Origin: a virus
Strand: one strand, 5' to 3'
IMG/VR virus record: IMGVR_UViG_3300037010_001573
Coordinates: 64,001-128,000 of that record
Length of the DNA stretch: 64,000 nt
Shown here: positions 14,899-24,075 of the stretch, piece after piece
Layout: each line of letters opens with the position of its first letter
Numbering within the stretch: the first letter of the stretch is position 1
Notes under the pieces: model-generated
What the model saw: only the letters and a program-made list of their open reading frames with translations
The model's database searches: none
What the model was told of the DNA's origin: nothing
Made by a program: the position numbers and the translations under genes

Positions 14899-15735
14899 TT
14901 ATTTTATTTTTCTATCATCGTATTCCAAAACTCCTTTAGAATCAGCATATGCTTTTATTTCATCAAACCGGGATATTCTAAAATTCTCACGTTCTTTTTC
15001 AGTAATACTTGCTGCTTTTACTTCAGTCCAACAGTTTGGGGTTTCATATATAACAACTCTATGAATTTTCAAACCTGTCGTTGAGTTTTTATACACTTCA
15101 TCAAACAATATTTCCATTGCTAAGAATACTTCACGTGAAATATTCTCAACAGAAGGATTACAATATTCTCCACGACCGTTTAAAGACATTTCCCATAATT
15201 TGGTACCGTATTCTTTAGTAGTATCGATAAGTTTTGTGTCTTTTGGGTTAAGAATCATACCATGATCTAATATATCATCAATCCATTGACAACCAACACG
15301 TTTGATTTCTTTAAAATCAATTGCATATCCTATTTCATCCATATTTTCAAAGGAAAACGTTAATTCGTAAAGATAAGTGTGTCCCACTTTATTAACATAG
15401 AGACTCTTTATTCTCTATTTCTTATAGTTTCCTATAAGTTTGGACTATATCATCACCAATTGGTGTTGGGCGCTCGTGGAGGTAGTATTGTTAGGCTCAA
15501 CCTCTAGTCTCTGAACTTTTTTAATCCCTTTATCCTAGATTAAACTTAGCTGCTGATTTACTACTTAGTATACTTAATTTTGTATATACCTTTATGGCTT
15601 TAGTGTTCCAGCAATTCACCCAATTTTATATCCACCGACTCTTTAATGGATATTGAAGCACTTCATAAATTCATTCATTACTCTGTGTCCCGAATCAAAA
15701 TTACCTTTTCTAGATATATATTGAGTTTTATTCAT
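14899..15735 (-). CDS. queD: 6-carboxytetrahydropterin synthase, interrupted by a group I intron
   Basis: Join of exon 1 (15646-15735, 30 codons from the ATG at 15733-15735) and exon 2 (14899-15384). Exon 1 ends in codons for FNIH and exon 2 begins GHTYLYEL, so splicing restores the zinc-binding HGH motif; exon 1 also carries GHRV (H17) and C26. Exon 2 has YAIDFKEIK, LDHGMILN, PSVENISRE and the C-terminal IHRVVIYETPNCW expected of QueD. The spliced protein is about 191 residues. QueD makes 6-carboxytetrahydropterin from the FolE product. Without splicing, exon 1 ends at an in-frame TAA right after the 5' splice site. Confidence 0.93.
15385..15645 (-). ncRNA. Group I self-splicing intron in queD (261 nt, no ORF)
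   Basis: The core elements are directly readable on the minus strand. P box AATTGCTGGAAC (15605-15616), Q box AATCAGCAGC (15549-15558), R box GTTCAGAGACTAGA (15503-15516) and S box GATGATATAGTCC (15442-15454). The 5' exon end ATATCCAT pairs with the internal guide GGTGGATAT (15628-15636), giving the obligatory U-G at the splice site. The intron ends in G. Additional hairpins include CTTATAG/CTATAAG closed by a GAAA tetraloop (15421-15438). It carries no endonuclease gene, so mobility would need help in trans. Confidence 0.95.
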
Positions 15736-15742
15736 TTTAACT

Positions 15743-15988
15743 TTAATTTTTTAATACAGAATGCACAATTAATTTATCCCCAATAAATTGTTTTTGTATG
15801 TTATATTTAATAAATGACAACAATCCAATTCTAACAACAGAAACGCTTTCACCTTTTTTATTATTAGTTAATCTTTGTTTTGTTCTGTTTTTTTGAGAAG
15901 GTCCTTGAATATAAGGGTTTTCTTGTGTAATAGGGTTAACTAAAACACCATTCTCATAAATTTTTACATAAGGTACATTTTTTTTCAT
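15743..15988 (-). CDS. 81-residue basic protein of unknown function
   Basis: A basic protein beginning MKKNVPYVKIYENGVLVNPI with a PSQKNRTKQRLTNNKK centre and a beta-like end. The upstream gene overlaps it as TAATG, and it ends 7 bases before queD. Similar short proteins occur in related phages, but I know of no function. Confidence 0.6.
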   Translation of the reverse strand: MKKNVPYVKIYENGVLVNPITQENPYIQGPSQKNRTKQRLTNNKKGESVSVVRIGLLSFIKYNIQKQFIGDKLIVHSVLKN

Positions 15989-16152
15989 TATTCTTCTATT
16001 TTAAAATTTATAATTTTTTTTTCTAAATCATCAACAATATTACTTATCTCATCAACTTGAGATTCGGTTATTTCATTTTTATTTGAGTATTTTTCCCTGA
16101 TTGAACGTTCTAGCTCAATCAGGTACTCTTGAAATTTATCCTCTTTTTCCAT
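15988..16152 (-). CDS. 54-residue acidic helical protein
   Basis: The ATG is at 16150-16152, and the stop overlaps the next start as TAATG. The sequence is a charged helix (EKEDKFQEYLIELERSIREKY to VDDLEKKIINFKIEE), probably a coiled coil. No family recognised. The tight coupling supports translation. Confidence 0.55.
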   Translation of the reverse strand: MEKEDKFQEYLIELERSIREKYSNKNEITESQVDEISNIVDDLEKKIINFKIEE

Positions 16153-16170
16153 AACTAAATGTACAAACTT

Positions 16171-16395
16171 TTATTTAGATTTCCAAATATAACCAAAGGC
16201 TGTTTTTTATCTTCCTTTTAAACATACCGTTATACAGGAGTTGTTTATTGATTTATATAAGCTTTTTAAGGCTTCTAATATAGATTTAAATTCTTTAATT
16301 AAATTTCCTTGAAAATCGTATTGCTTAATAGATTTACTAAATCTTTCACTAACTGGTTGGGGTTTTGGTTTGCTATTGGCTTTACTTATTTGGCT
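16171..16395 (-). pseudogene. Homing endonuclease remnant beside nrdA
   Basis: Leftover C-terminal part of a homing endonuclease. The frame reads SIKQYDFQGNLIKEFKSILEA, then CLKGR, an in-frame TAA at 16207-16209, then KTAFGYIWKSK and a stop. This is the IENR1/NUMOD1-type DNA-binding repeat; the internal stop replaces the Gln seen in the parallel fragment at 62876 (GRQKTA), consistent with a single CAA to TAA change. No nuclease domain or start remains. Confidence 0.8.
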
Positions 16396-16429
16396 TTATA
16401 TTCATATGTAAAAGATCAAAATATTATGC

Positions 16430-18160
16430 TTAACCCTCACAAGAAGAACAAAGATTTTCAACTGTACGTTGGAGGTTGTCCCCCCTCAAAACAGACTCGG
16501 TTCTTAAATAATATAACGTTTTAATACCAAGAATATGTGCTTCTTTATGAACCATACTTATCCATTTGGGTGTATCATTTGGATCAAATGATAAATTTAA
16601 AGACATAGCTTGGTCAATATATTGTTGTCTAATACCTGCTTGTCTTACAATTTCTAATTGATTTATCTCTTTGAATGTTAAAAATATTTCTTTTTCTTCA
16701 TCTGATAATATGTAATCAGGTAATCCTACTACAGAACCTTGATCTCTTAAGATTTGATCCCAAACACTATCAATATTAAAACCTTTAGCATCTAATACTG
16801 TTTCTAATATTGGGTTTTTCTTGATGAATACACCTTTAGCGGTTTTTAAATTAAAAACATTTGCGGGGATAGGTTCAGTTGATGCTGATACTCCACCAGA
16901 TATATTAGCATTAGATACTGTTGGAGCAGTTGCACAATGGTGTGTGTGTCTTAAACCAGTTCCTTTACACCATTCTGGTTCTCCATATTCTTTTGCTTGT
17001 TCTTTAGAAGCTTTTATTGCTTCTTGTTCTATAAAACCAAAAATCTGTCGCGTGTATGTGTCAGATTGTAACCCAACATAAGGTAAATTTTTAGATTGTA
17101 AAAAAGTATGCCATCCTAATACCCCAATACCAATTGCTCTACCTTTTATGGCAGAACGTACCGTATTTTCAAAGAATTTAATATTTTTTGCTCTATCTAT
17201 AAACTCTTGTAATACTCCTTCTAAAAACCAACATGTTAGTTCAGGTAAAGACATACCATTTTCAAATTTATAATCTTTCCACTCATCCCATCTAGCTAAA
17301 TTTAATGAAGATAAACAACATACAAATGAATGAAGTTCATCGGTATAAAGCGCGATCTCTGAGCATATGTTGGTCATGGTGACCTTTAAGTTATTTTGTT
17401 TATACGCTAATGGATTCGCGTTATTTACATTATCTTCAAACATGATATAAGGCTCTCCTGTCTCTAATCTTGTTTTTAATATTTCACCCCATAATTTTAA
17501 AGATCTTGGATCTCTTTCATCTAATTTAGTCATAAAAGCATTATCTATAACAACACATTGATGTAAATTCAAACATTGTCTGTTAACATCTCCTTTAGGA
17601 CGTCTAATATTAAAAAACTCTTCAATATCCGGGTGGTTTATACTTAAATTTACAGAAGCTGCCCCTCTACGTACAGAACCTTGATTTGTTGCTAATATAG
17701 TTGAATCAAATATTTTAGCCCAAGGTACAACACCCTCACTAATACCATTGTCTTTAATATTTTTTCCTCTACCTCTAATACGAGATATACCGATTCCAAC
17801 CCCACCACCTTGAGAAGATAACCTCATTAATTCAGAATTAGAATGAGCAATTCCTTCAATAGAATCATCAACATCTATTCCGAAACAAGATATAGGCATT
17901 CCTCTTTCTGTTCCCATATTTGAAAATACAGGGGATGCAAGACATAACCAATTTTTAACCATTGCTTCGTAAAAATATGGTTGTAAATCTTTTCTTTTTA
18001 ATCTTTTAGCAGATGCTCTACTTACTCTAGCAAATGCCTTAAACATATCTTCATCATGCATTAAATATCCTTTAGATATAATACTTATCCCGATTTCATC
18101 GGCCCATGTTGGGTAGTTCTTACCCTTAACCCACGTACTGGTATCTACATGTAAACTCAT
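16430..18160 (-). CDS. nrdA: Class I ribonucleotide reductase, large subunit
   Basis: A 576-residue alpha subunit lacking the N-terminal ATP-cone, as in many compact phage enzymes. The catalytic set is intact: PISCFGID (C92), TNICSEI (N264, C266, E268), the partner cysteine in FVCCLSSLN (281-282), and the redox tail CSSC (571-574) that accepts electrons from thioredoxin. It reduces ribonucleoside diphosphates to deoxy forms. The beta subunit gene precedes it by about 70 bases. It is followed by an endonuclease remnant but is not itself damaged. Confidence 0.96.
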   Translation of the reverse strand: MSLHVDTSTWVKGKNYPTWADEIGISIISKGYLMHDEDMFKAFARVSRASAKRLKRKDLQPYFYEAMVKNWLCLASPVFSNMGTERGMPISCFGIDVDDSIEGIAHSNSELMRLSSQGGGVGIGISRIRGRGKNIKDNGISEGVVPWAKIFDSTILATNQGSVRRGAASVNLSINHPDIEEFFNIRRPKGDVNRQCLNLHQCVVIDNAFMTKLDERDPRSLKLWGEILKTRLETGEPYIMFEDNVNNANPLAYKQNNLKVTMTNICSEIALYTDELHSFVCCLSSLNLARWDEWKDYKFENGMSLPELTCWFLEGVLQEFIDRAKNIKFFENTVRSAIKGRAIGIGVLGWHTFLQSKNLPYVGLQSDTYTRQIFGFIEQEAIKASKEQAKEYGEPEWCKGTGLRHTHHCATAPTVSNANISGGVSASTEPIPANVFNLKTAKGVFIKKNPILETVLDAKGFNIDSVWDQILRDQGSVVGLPDYILSDEEKEIFLTFKEINQLEIVRQAGIRQQYIDQAMSLNLSFDPNDTPKWISMVHKEAHILGIKTLYYLRTESVLRGDNLQRTVENLCSSCEG

Positions 18161-18230
18161 AATTATTTATTGTTTATTTTTATTATATTTTTCCTATTTA
18201 TGATGTTAATAGGATTATAAGTGATTTACT

Positions 18231-19181
18231 TTATAAATCACTCCAATCTCCCGTAGATTTAGAATAATTAGTTACTCTTCCTGCAAAAAAATCTTGATGT
18301 GTTTTACCTGAAGTTAAGTGACCAAACCATTCCATTTGTTTTAATAAATTTGGGTCTACATCATTATAAACAGCATGGTAACCTAATTCAATCATTTTTT
18401 CATTTGCTCGTGCTTTGATAAAGTTTTTTAATTGATCTACATTTAATCCTTCGACAGCACCCATTTCAAACGCTTTATCAATAAAATCATATTCTAATTG
18501 TACTGATAGATTACAGGCTTCTATAACATTGTTTCTCATTTCTGGGGTGTTAAGTTCAGGTTGTTCTTCTAATAATTTATTAAATAACCAACATCCTGCT
18601 CTTGAATGTAAGGATTCATCTCTTACACTCCATTCTACAATTTGTCCTGTTCCTTTCATTAAATTTCTTAATTGAAATGACATTAAAATAGCAAAAGATG
18701 AGAATAAATTTACACCTTCTGTAAACGCTGAGAATATTGCCAATGATACTGCTTGTTCAGCAATATTATTACCTGGTACTTCTAATAAACGTTCAATCTT
18801 TGCTTTTGATGCTTCATCTTCCATAAATGCTTCAAAATCATCTAACCCTAACTCTTCATTTAGGCGGGCATATGCTTCAGCATGTATGCTTTCAAAATCG
18901 GCAAAAACACGGGCCATAGCTTGTATTTCTGGTTTTGGGAACCATAGTGATACTTTAGTAGACCAATAATCATTTACATGTACTTCAGTTTGTGCGAATG
19001 ACTTTAAAATGTTACCTATTAAGTTCTTCTCGGGTTCTGTAAGTTTTTGTTTCCAATCATTTAAATCAGAGGCTAATGGAACTTCATCAGCTAACCAATG
19101 TACCCTGTGTTGGTCTTTATAAAAATCAAAAGCTTCTTGGTATTCGAAAGGCTTATAAAAATGCCTTGGTTGTGTTAACAT
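18231..19181 (-). CDS. nrdB: Class I ribonucleotide reductase, small (radical) subunit
   Basis: A 316-residue ferritin-like beta subunit. Metal-ligand helices are visible: FAQTEVHVNDYW (about 62-73), FESIHAEAYARL (about 96-107, with E, H and the candidate radical Tyr), SAFTEGVNLF and VRDESLHSRAGC. It generates the radical used by NrdA. The first ligand helix appears to use Glu (QTEVH) where E. coli has Asp. It is the first gene of a nrdB-nrdA pair. Confidence 0.95.
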   Translation of the reverse strand: MLTQPRHFYKPFEYQEAFDFYKDQHRVHWLADEVPLASDLNDWKQKLTEPEKNLIGNILKSFAQTEVHVNDYWSTKVSLWFPKPEIQAMARVFADFESIHAEAYARLNEELGLDDFEAFMEDEASKAKIERLLEVPGNNIAEQAVSLAIFSAFTEGVNLFSSFAILMSFQLRNLMKGTGQIVEWSVRDESLHSRAGCWLFNKLLEEQPELNTPEMRNNVIEACNLSVQLEYDFIDKAFEMGAVEGLNVDQLKNFIKARANEKMIELGYHAVYNDVDPNLLKQMEWFGHLTSGKTHQDFFAGRVTNYSKSTGDWSDL

Positions 19182-19210
19182 AAATTTTATTTTAAATTTT
19201 TAAATCGGGA

Positions 19211-19220
19211 TTATAAATAC
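19211..19220 (-). promoter_or_regulatory. ATATTTATAA-like element upstream of nrdB
   Basis: The minus strand reads GTATTTATAA, one mismatch from the recurring element, 30 bases before the nrdB start and just below the helicase stop. It may be a promoter; this copy lies before a metabolic rather than a virion gene, so the late assignment is uncertain. Confidence 0.3.
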
Positions 19221-19232
19221 AGAGAAATTAGG

Positions 19233-20594
19233 TTATTCCGAACTAGATATGAAACTTCTTAAAAAATCTTTTTCACCTTTATCTAAAGCATTGTAATCTT
19301 GAGGTCTATTTTGATTAACTGAAGTGTCTATCTCTAATAAGTCACTAAATATTTCTATTTTACCCATAGATGTGTCTATTTGTGAACCATATGTCATACC
19401 ATCACCACCAAGTCTGTTCTTCATAACGTGCCAACGTCCTGTTCCTTCCAATTTATCCTTTCTATTTCGGGCCAACGATAATACTATATCCCCAATCATT
19501 AATTTAGAATATGAACCAGCTATGTTATCACCTTCGATAATATCACTTTTTGCTCCACTTCTATTAGCTTGAGACGGTGTTACTATAGGTAATTTTAATT
19601 CTCTTGCTAACCCCCTAACACTAGTGTATATATCTTCTGTACCTTCTAGTCTATCACGAGAATTATTTTTCATTAAATCAATATAATCTATGAATATAAC
19701 ATCAGGAACGAAATTATCTTGCATCCTTAAGGATTCAATATGTTGTTCAACTTGATCTAATGTGGTTTTACCTGAGGGGAATTCTTTAATTAGAATATTA
19801 CCAGGTAATTTTTCTACTTCACGTTCAATATCTTTTCTATGTTTTGTCATTTGATCTACAGGAACTCCTAATAGATTAGCATCCATACGACGAGCAACAT
19901 ACGCTTCACTTAACTCTAATGTATAAAACAATACATTAAATCCTAATTTAGCAGCATGTACAGCCATCGCTATAGCACCCCATGATTTACCCCCTCCAGG
20001 ATTACCAAATAATATTACTAATTCTCCTTTTCCATAACCACCTTGTGTTATATCATTAAATACATCCCAAGGAAAAGGTATAGGATTTCTATCATCTTCT
20101 CTATAACGAGTTTCGACATCTTTAGAATATTCATGTCCTATAGATCTAATTTCACCTATTTTAAGAGCATTTAATATTAACTGACGAATAGAATCAAAAT
20201 CATTAATACCTAACAAATCTGTAGAAGCAATAATCGCTTTTTTCATTTGTTGGTTTTTACAAAAACCTAGGAATTCATCTTTAATATACTGAATGTCTGT
20301 TTGTTCTGAATCTCTATAAGCTTGTGTTAATTGTTCCTTAATAGCTATTTTTAAAACATCATTTTCAATCTTTTGTATTTCTACTTTAAGAGCTTCCATT
20401 GAAGGAACAGTATGATATTTATGGAAATATTTAAGAATTTCCTTAATTACCCACTGATGTGATGTGTTTTCAAAATATTCTTCAGTTAATGAATCTGATA
20501 TTGTTATTAAGAAATCTCTATCAGTTAATAAAGCCCCTATTACTTTTATTTGGAAAGTATTACCATATTGCGAAAGCCGTGATAAGGTTGTCAA
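19233..20594 (-). CDS. 41: Replicative DNA helicase (DnaB/T4 gp41-like)
   Basis: A 453-residue DnaB-family helicase. An N-terminal helical domain (about 1-130) precedes a RecA-like ATPase with Walker A GNPGGGKS (197-204), Walker B VIFIDYIDLM (about 302) and a PSQANRSG sensor motif. It unwinds DNA ahead of the split polymerase. It lies between RNase H and nrdB in the replication block. Confidence 0.93.
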   Translation of the reverse strand: MTTLSRLSQYGNTFQIKVIGALLTDRDFLITISDSLTEEYFENTSHQWVIKEILKYFHKYHTVPSMEALKVEIQKIENDVLKIAIKEQLTQAYRDSEQTDIQYIKDEFLGFCKNQQMKKAIIASTDLLGINDFDSIRQLILNALKIGEIRSIGHEYSKDVETRYREDDRNPIPFPWDVFNDITQGGYGKGELVILFGNPGGGKSWGAIAMAVHAAKLGFNVLFYTLELSEAYVARRMDANLLGVPVDQMTKHRKDIEREVEKLPGNILIKEFPSGKTTLDQVEQHIESLRMQDNFVPDVIFIDYIDLMKNNSRDRLEGTEDIYTSVRGLARELKLPIVTPSQANRSGAKSDIIEGDNIAGSYSKLMIGDIVLSLARNRKDKLEGTGRWHVMKNRLGGDGMTYGSQIDTSMGKIEIFSDLLEIDTSVNQNRPQDYNALDKGEKDFLRSFISSSE

Positions 20595-20637
20595 TTTTTT
20601 ATTTTATTAAATGAATAATTTTATTTTTCTAAATTTA

Positions 20638-21666
20638 TTATTTTAGAAGGAGAGATCCAAAGTTTTCTACCAACCAATTTTGGGTATTTTGGATAGAATT
20701 TTGTAAACCATCAGTATCATACAATACCATGAATTTACCTACATTTAAAGGTGTTATTTCTTCACATAACAGATTTAAGATAACCTCTTTATCATACTCT
20801 GATATATTAGGTTTACGAATATTCATCAATTGGTAATTAATATTCAGTTGTTGTTTACCTGCTAGTATTTTTTTATAGGATGGGTTTGTTTTTATATTTT
20901 CTTCACTTATATTCATTATATCAACAAATGAATGTTCTTTTTCTGAATTTAGAGGGAATAATTTTATAATTTTTTTATGCCCCACACCAAATATACCAGG
21001 AAGATTATCAGAATTATCACCCAACAAAGTCTTATATATTAAAAAATTATTAGGGTGAACATTGAATTCGTCTAAAACATCTTGTATTTTAAATACTTTC
21101 TTTTTAGTAGGAGAATATATTTGAACTTTATCACTGATTAATTGGTAGAAATCTTTATCAGACGATAATATTGTTACTTTACTACAATCTTCATTGTTTT
21201 CATAATAATCAGCAATAAAACCAATACTATCGTCTGCCTCTATTTTATCTATTGATATTAAAGAAACTGGAAGTTGTTTTAGATAATGAACCAAACGTGT
21301 CATTTGGTTAACCATAGCTTCACTTTCTTCTTCTTTATCATCAAAAGTATCCCAATTAGTCACACGAGAAGTATTTCTATTTCCTTTATAATCAGGGTAT
21401 AAATTTTTCTTATTATGTGAACTTCCAACACCGTCAAAAACAAGAATTATACGTGTTGGGCGAAACATTCGGACAGCAGAACCTAAACTTCTTAAATATC
21501 CAACAAGACCACCTATATGGTGGCCTGTCGGATTTATTAAATTTACAGAAGCAAAATTTCTTATAAACGTATTCATAGAATCTACTACCAATACTCTACT
21601 ATCCTTAGTAGATTTATCGTTTTCTAAGGATGCTAATACTTGATTTAAAAATTTTTTATCAAACAT
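20638..21666 (-). CDS. rnh: 5'-3' exonuclease / RNase H (T4 Rnh-like FEN fold)
   Basis: A 342-residue PIN/FEN-fold nuclease. Acidic metal ligands occur in LVVDSMN (about 26-32), IILVFDG (about 73-79), IEADDSIG (143-150), LSSDKDFYQL (about 167-176) and GDNSDNLPG (about 216-224), followed by the GVGHKKIIK helix-hairpin-helix. T4 Rnh removes RNA primers from Okazaki fragments. One-base overlap with uvsX upstream shows an operon. Confidence 0.9.
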   Translation of the reverse strand: MFDKKFLNQVLASLENDKSTKDSRVLVVDSMNTFIRNFASVNLINPTGHHIGGLVGYLRSLGSAVRMFRPTRIILVFDGVGSSHNKKNLYPDYKGNRNTSRVTNWDTFDDKEEESEAMVNQMTRLVHYLKQLPVSLISIDKIEADDSIGFIADYYENNEDCSKVTILSSDKDFYQLISDKVQIYSPTKKKVFKIQDVLDEFNVHPNNFLIYKTLLGDNSDNLPGIFGVGHKKIIKLFPLNSEKEHSFVDIMNISEENIKTNPSYKKILAGKQQLNINYQLMNIRKPNISEYDKEVILNLLCEEITPLNVGKFMVLYDTDGLQNSIQNTQNWLVENFGSLLLK

Positions 21667-22763
21667 TATTCATCTGCTATTTCAATAATAGGAGAAATAT
21701 TTTTACTTTCTTCCCATTCAGAGTTATCTTCAACTATTTGTAAAGTATCAATATCTACAGTTTCTTCAAACCACTCATTTGCATATTGTTTTTTGTATAC
21801 TTTCACAGCATCTGGATCATCAGGTATGAATCCATGTGGTGTAACAATAACAGTTGATGTTGTAGCTATACCACAGTCAGCATGTATTTTATCAATTGCT
21901 ATTTTAGTACGTTTAGCAAATTCAACTTTTTTACCTTTATGCTGCACATTAATTTTAGATGTACCACTATTGGTGACATTACCAAATGTAATAACAATAG
22001 CAGCATCCCAATACATTGCATTTCCCCCTTTATTTGTCATTCTTGGTTGAGACATAGGTGTTAATGCAGGTTGAACACCTGTTTTATTAATAACAAAGAA
22101 AGTATTAGTATATGGGTATTTTTCTTTACGTGAAAGTGGAAACTGTTGGTTAATAAAATTACCAAACTGGGTTGCCATAGCTCCGGCATTCCACATTGGG
22201 TTATTGTTACCTTGTTTAACACTCATTTCGCATGGTATTGAACCTACTGAATCCCATAAAAATAACAAATCATAAGGTAATTTACCTTTTTTCTGTTCAT
22301 TTAGAATATCAGCAATAAAAGATGATACATCTTCTATAGTATTCAACGAAGATCTATCGACATAAAGGAAAAATCCTTTATAATCTACAACCTCACCAGT
22401 TTCATCATCTGCCATAGCTTCTACTTCAAATCCCATTTTTTTAGCATGAGCGAAATCCCATTTCATCTCAGTAATAATGAATATAGGTAAAACTTCATTT
22501 TGTTGAGCAGCAATAGCAGCTTCAATCAATAATGTTGTTTTTCCTGTATCGGAACCCCCACGAGCAATTGTTACTTGCCCCATAGGGATTCCAGGAATAG
22601 AAAGAGCATCTTGTACAGCCGGTGAAAATGGTATCCATCTTTGTTTTTTAAATTTAGAAGATTCTGTTAAATTTTTAGATTTTTTAAAATTTTCTAAACT
22701 AAAACCCTTATCAGATGATTTAATGGCAGATGATACTGCCCCACTTACACTAGGTCTTCCCAT
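21666..22763 (-). CDS. uvsX: Recombinase UvsX (RecA family)
   Basis: A 365-residue RecA-type strand-exchange ATPase. Walker A GGSDTGKTT is at 69-77, Walker B LLFLWDSVGS near 165, and the NKTGVQPALTP loop near 228 is typical of UvsX. It drives recombination-dependent replication and repair together with the gp32-type SSB encoded 2 bases upstream. Length is close to T4 UvsX (391). Confidence 0.93.
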   Translation of the reverse strand: MGRPSVSGAVSSAIKSSDKGFSLENFKKSKNLTESSKFKKQRWIPFSPAVQDALSIPGIPMGQVTIARGGSDTGKTTLLIEAAIAAQQNEVLPIFIITEMKWDFAHAKKMGFEVEAMADDETGEVVDYKGFFLYVDRSSLNTIEDVSSFIADILNEQKKGKLPYDLLFLWDSVGSIPCEMSVKQGNNNPMWNAGAMATQFGNFINQQFPLSRKEKYPYTNTFFVINKTGVQPALTPMSQPRMTNKGGNAMYWDAAIVITFGNVTNSGTSKINVQHKGKKVEFAKRTKIAIDKIHADCGIATTSTVIVTPHGFIPDDPDAVKVYKKQYANEWFEETVDIDTLQIVEDNSEWEESKNISPIIEIADE

Positions 22764-22765
22764 AA

Positions 22766-23617
22766 TTATTCTTCAAATAAAGCATCAAATTTATCCGCTT
22801 TTGCTTTTTTTACAGGAGCAGCCGATTGTACACCAACATTTGAATTAGCTTTATCATCCCAAGGCATATCATCAAACTTACTATCATCCTTAGTGCTAGA
22901 TTCTGTATCATCTTCATCTTTTGTCACGATTGATTCATTGTCATCTTCATCTTCAGGATTAGCCCATTTTTGAAAGATTTCATTCAAGCTTTCGTAAGTG
23001 TGTTTTTTGTTGATAGACATGATATCTGGTTGATCCTCCAAATACGATGTTAATAAAGTAGCATCCTCTGTTATAGCTGATGTTTTAACTCTAGGAGTTA
23101 ATGTGCATTTTACTACTTTTTTTCCTAGCATTTCACTGTCAATACCTTCAACAACAAAATCACGTCCTTCACTTACATCGGTGAAGTCTCCATAATCTTC
23201 ATTCATTGCGATATTCATCAATTGCGTGTAAATTTCTTTACCAAATTCCCACAAACGCACTCCATTTCCTTCTTCACCACGAACAACAACTGGTGCAAAA
23301 ACTCTCATTTTAGGAGTAATCTTTTTAGCCATAGCCCAATGATCAGGATTGTCAGATTTGCGTAGTTTTTGTGCTGCCTCTACAATAGGGTCAGCTTCAC
23401 CCCAGTTAGATAATGCTAAAATAGGTGCTTTAGTGTAACCATAGTGAAAATAAATCTCACGAAACGGGTTTGACTTGTTAAATTTAGACGGAATTATACG
23501 AACTTGGTGTTTACCCGCTTTCGGTTTCCAAAAAATTTTACTGTAGTCAATTTTTTCTTTTGATTGTCCCTTGTTTTGGAACGAATCTAATTTTGATTTG
23601 ATCAAAGATAAATCCAT
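22766..23617 (-). CDS. 32: Single-stranded DNA-binding protein (T4 gp32-like)
   Basis: A 283-residue gp32-type SSB. It has a basic N-terminus, a core with FWKPKAGKHQVRIIP (29-43) and REIYFHYGYTKAP (53-65), and a long acidic tail (DEDDNESIVTKDEDD, DDMPWDD) ending in FDALFEE, the part that in gp32 recruits replication partners. The zinc-ribbon Cys/His set of T4 gp32 is not apparent. It heads the UvsX-Rnh-helicase operon. Confidence 0.9.
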   Translation of the reverse strand: MDLSLIKSKLDSFQNKGQSKEKIDYSKIFWKPKAGKHQVRIIPSKFNKSNPFREIYFHYGYTKAPILALSNWGEADPIVEAAQKLRKSDNPDHWAMAKKITPKMRVFAPVVVRGEEGNGVRLWEFGKEIYTQLMNIAMNEDYGDFTDVSEGRDFVVEGIDSEMLGKKVVKCTLTPRVKTSAITEDATLLTSYLEDQPDIMSINKKHTYESLNEIFQKWANPEDEDDNESIVTKDEDDTESSTKDDSKFDDMPWDDKANSNVGVQSAAPVKKAKADKFDALFEE

Positions 23618-23668
23618 AACATTAAATAATTTTATGTTTATTAATAAAGTAAATATACAGAAGGAAGT

Positions 23669-24075
23669 CTAGAAAGCCAAATTATATTTGGCAGATTTTA
23701 AAATATCTTCAGGCGAAGAATCCCATTTAATATCTATACATTTAATATTTGATGTGCCTTTATAATCTGAGATCCTAACAGGGATACCATTAAGTTTAAA
23801 ATAGATGGATTGGGTACTTATTGATGGATTGTAATCAGTTATTATACCTTTATTTTGTAACCACTTAAATATTTTTTCTATTTTATAATAAGTTAAATGA
23901 TTTTTAAAACTATTTAAAGTAAAAGAACCTTTATTCTTTTTATAATTTATAAAAAACCTAGGTTTACTTAAAGAATCATAATGAGTAGAAATATTTCTTA
24001 CGGATAAATTAGGAAAATATTTTTTCCTTCATTATACACATTTAAAACATCATTATCTACTTCTCCATGTACCAT
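23669..24075 (-). pseudogene. Frameshifted or frameshift-decoded gene of unknown function
   Basis: Starts with an ATG overlapping the upstream stop (TAATG at 24073-24077). The first frame codes MVHGEVDNDVLNVYNEGK and soon stops. A shift of -1 at the A6 run (24020-24025) opens about 115 further codons, beginning YFPNLSVRNISTHYD and ending KSAKYNLAF with TAG at 23669-23671. The shift site reads GGA AAA AAT, i.e. an A AAA AAT slippery heptamer in the correct phase, so programmed frameshifting is possible; simple loss of one A is equally possible. Combined product about 135 residues, no recognised family. Confidence 0.6.

Noticed and set aside
16309-16524. Plus-strand frame of 71 residues
   Set aside because: It is the reverse of the endonuclease remnant and of the nrdA C-terminus; no start context or neighbour on the plus strand.
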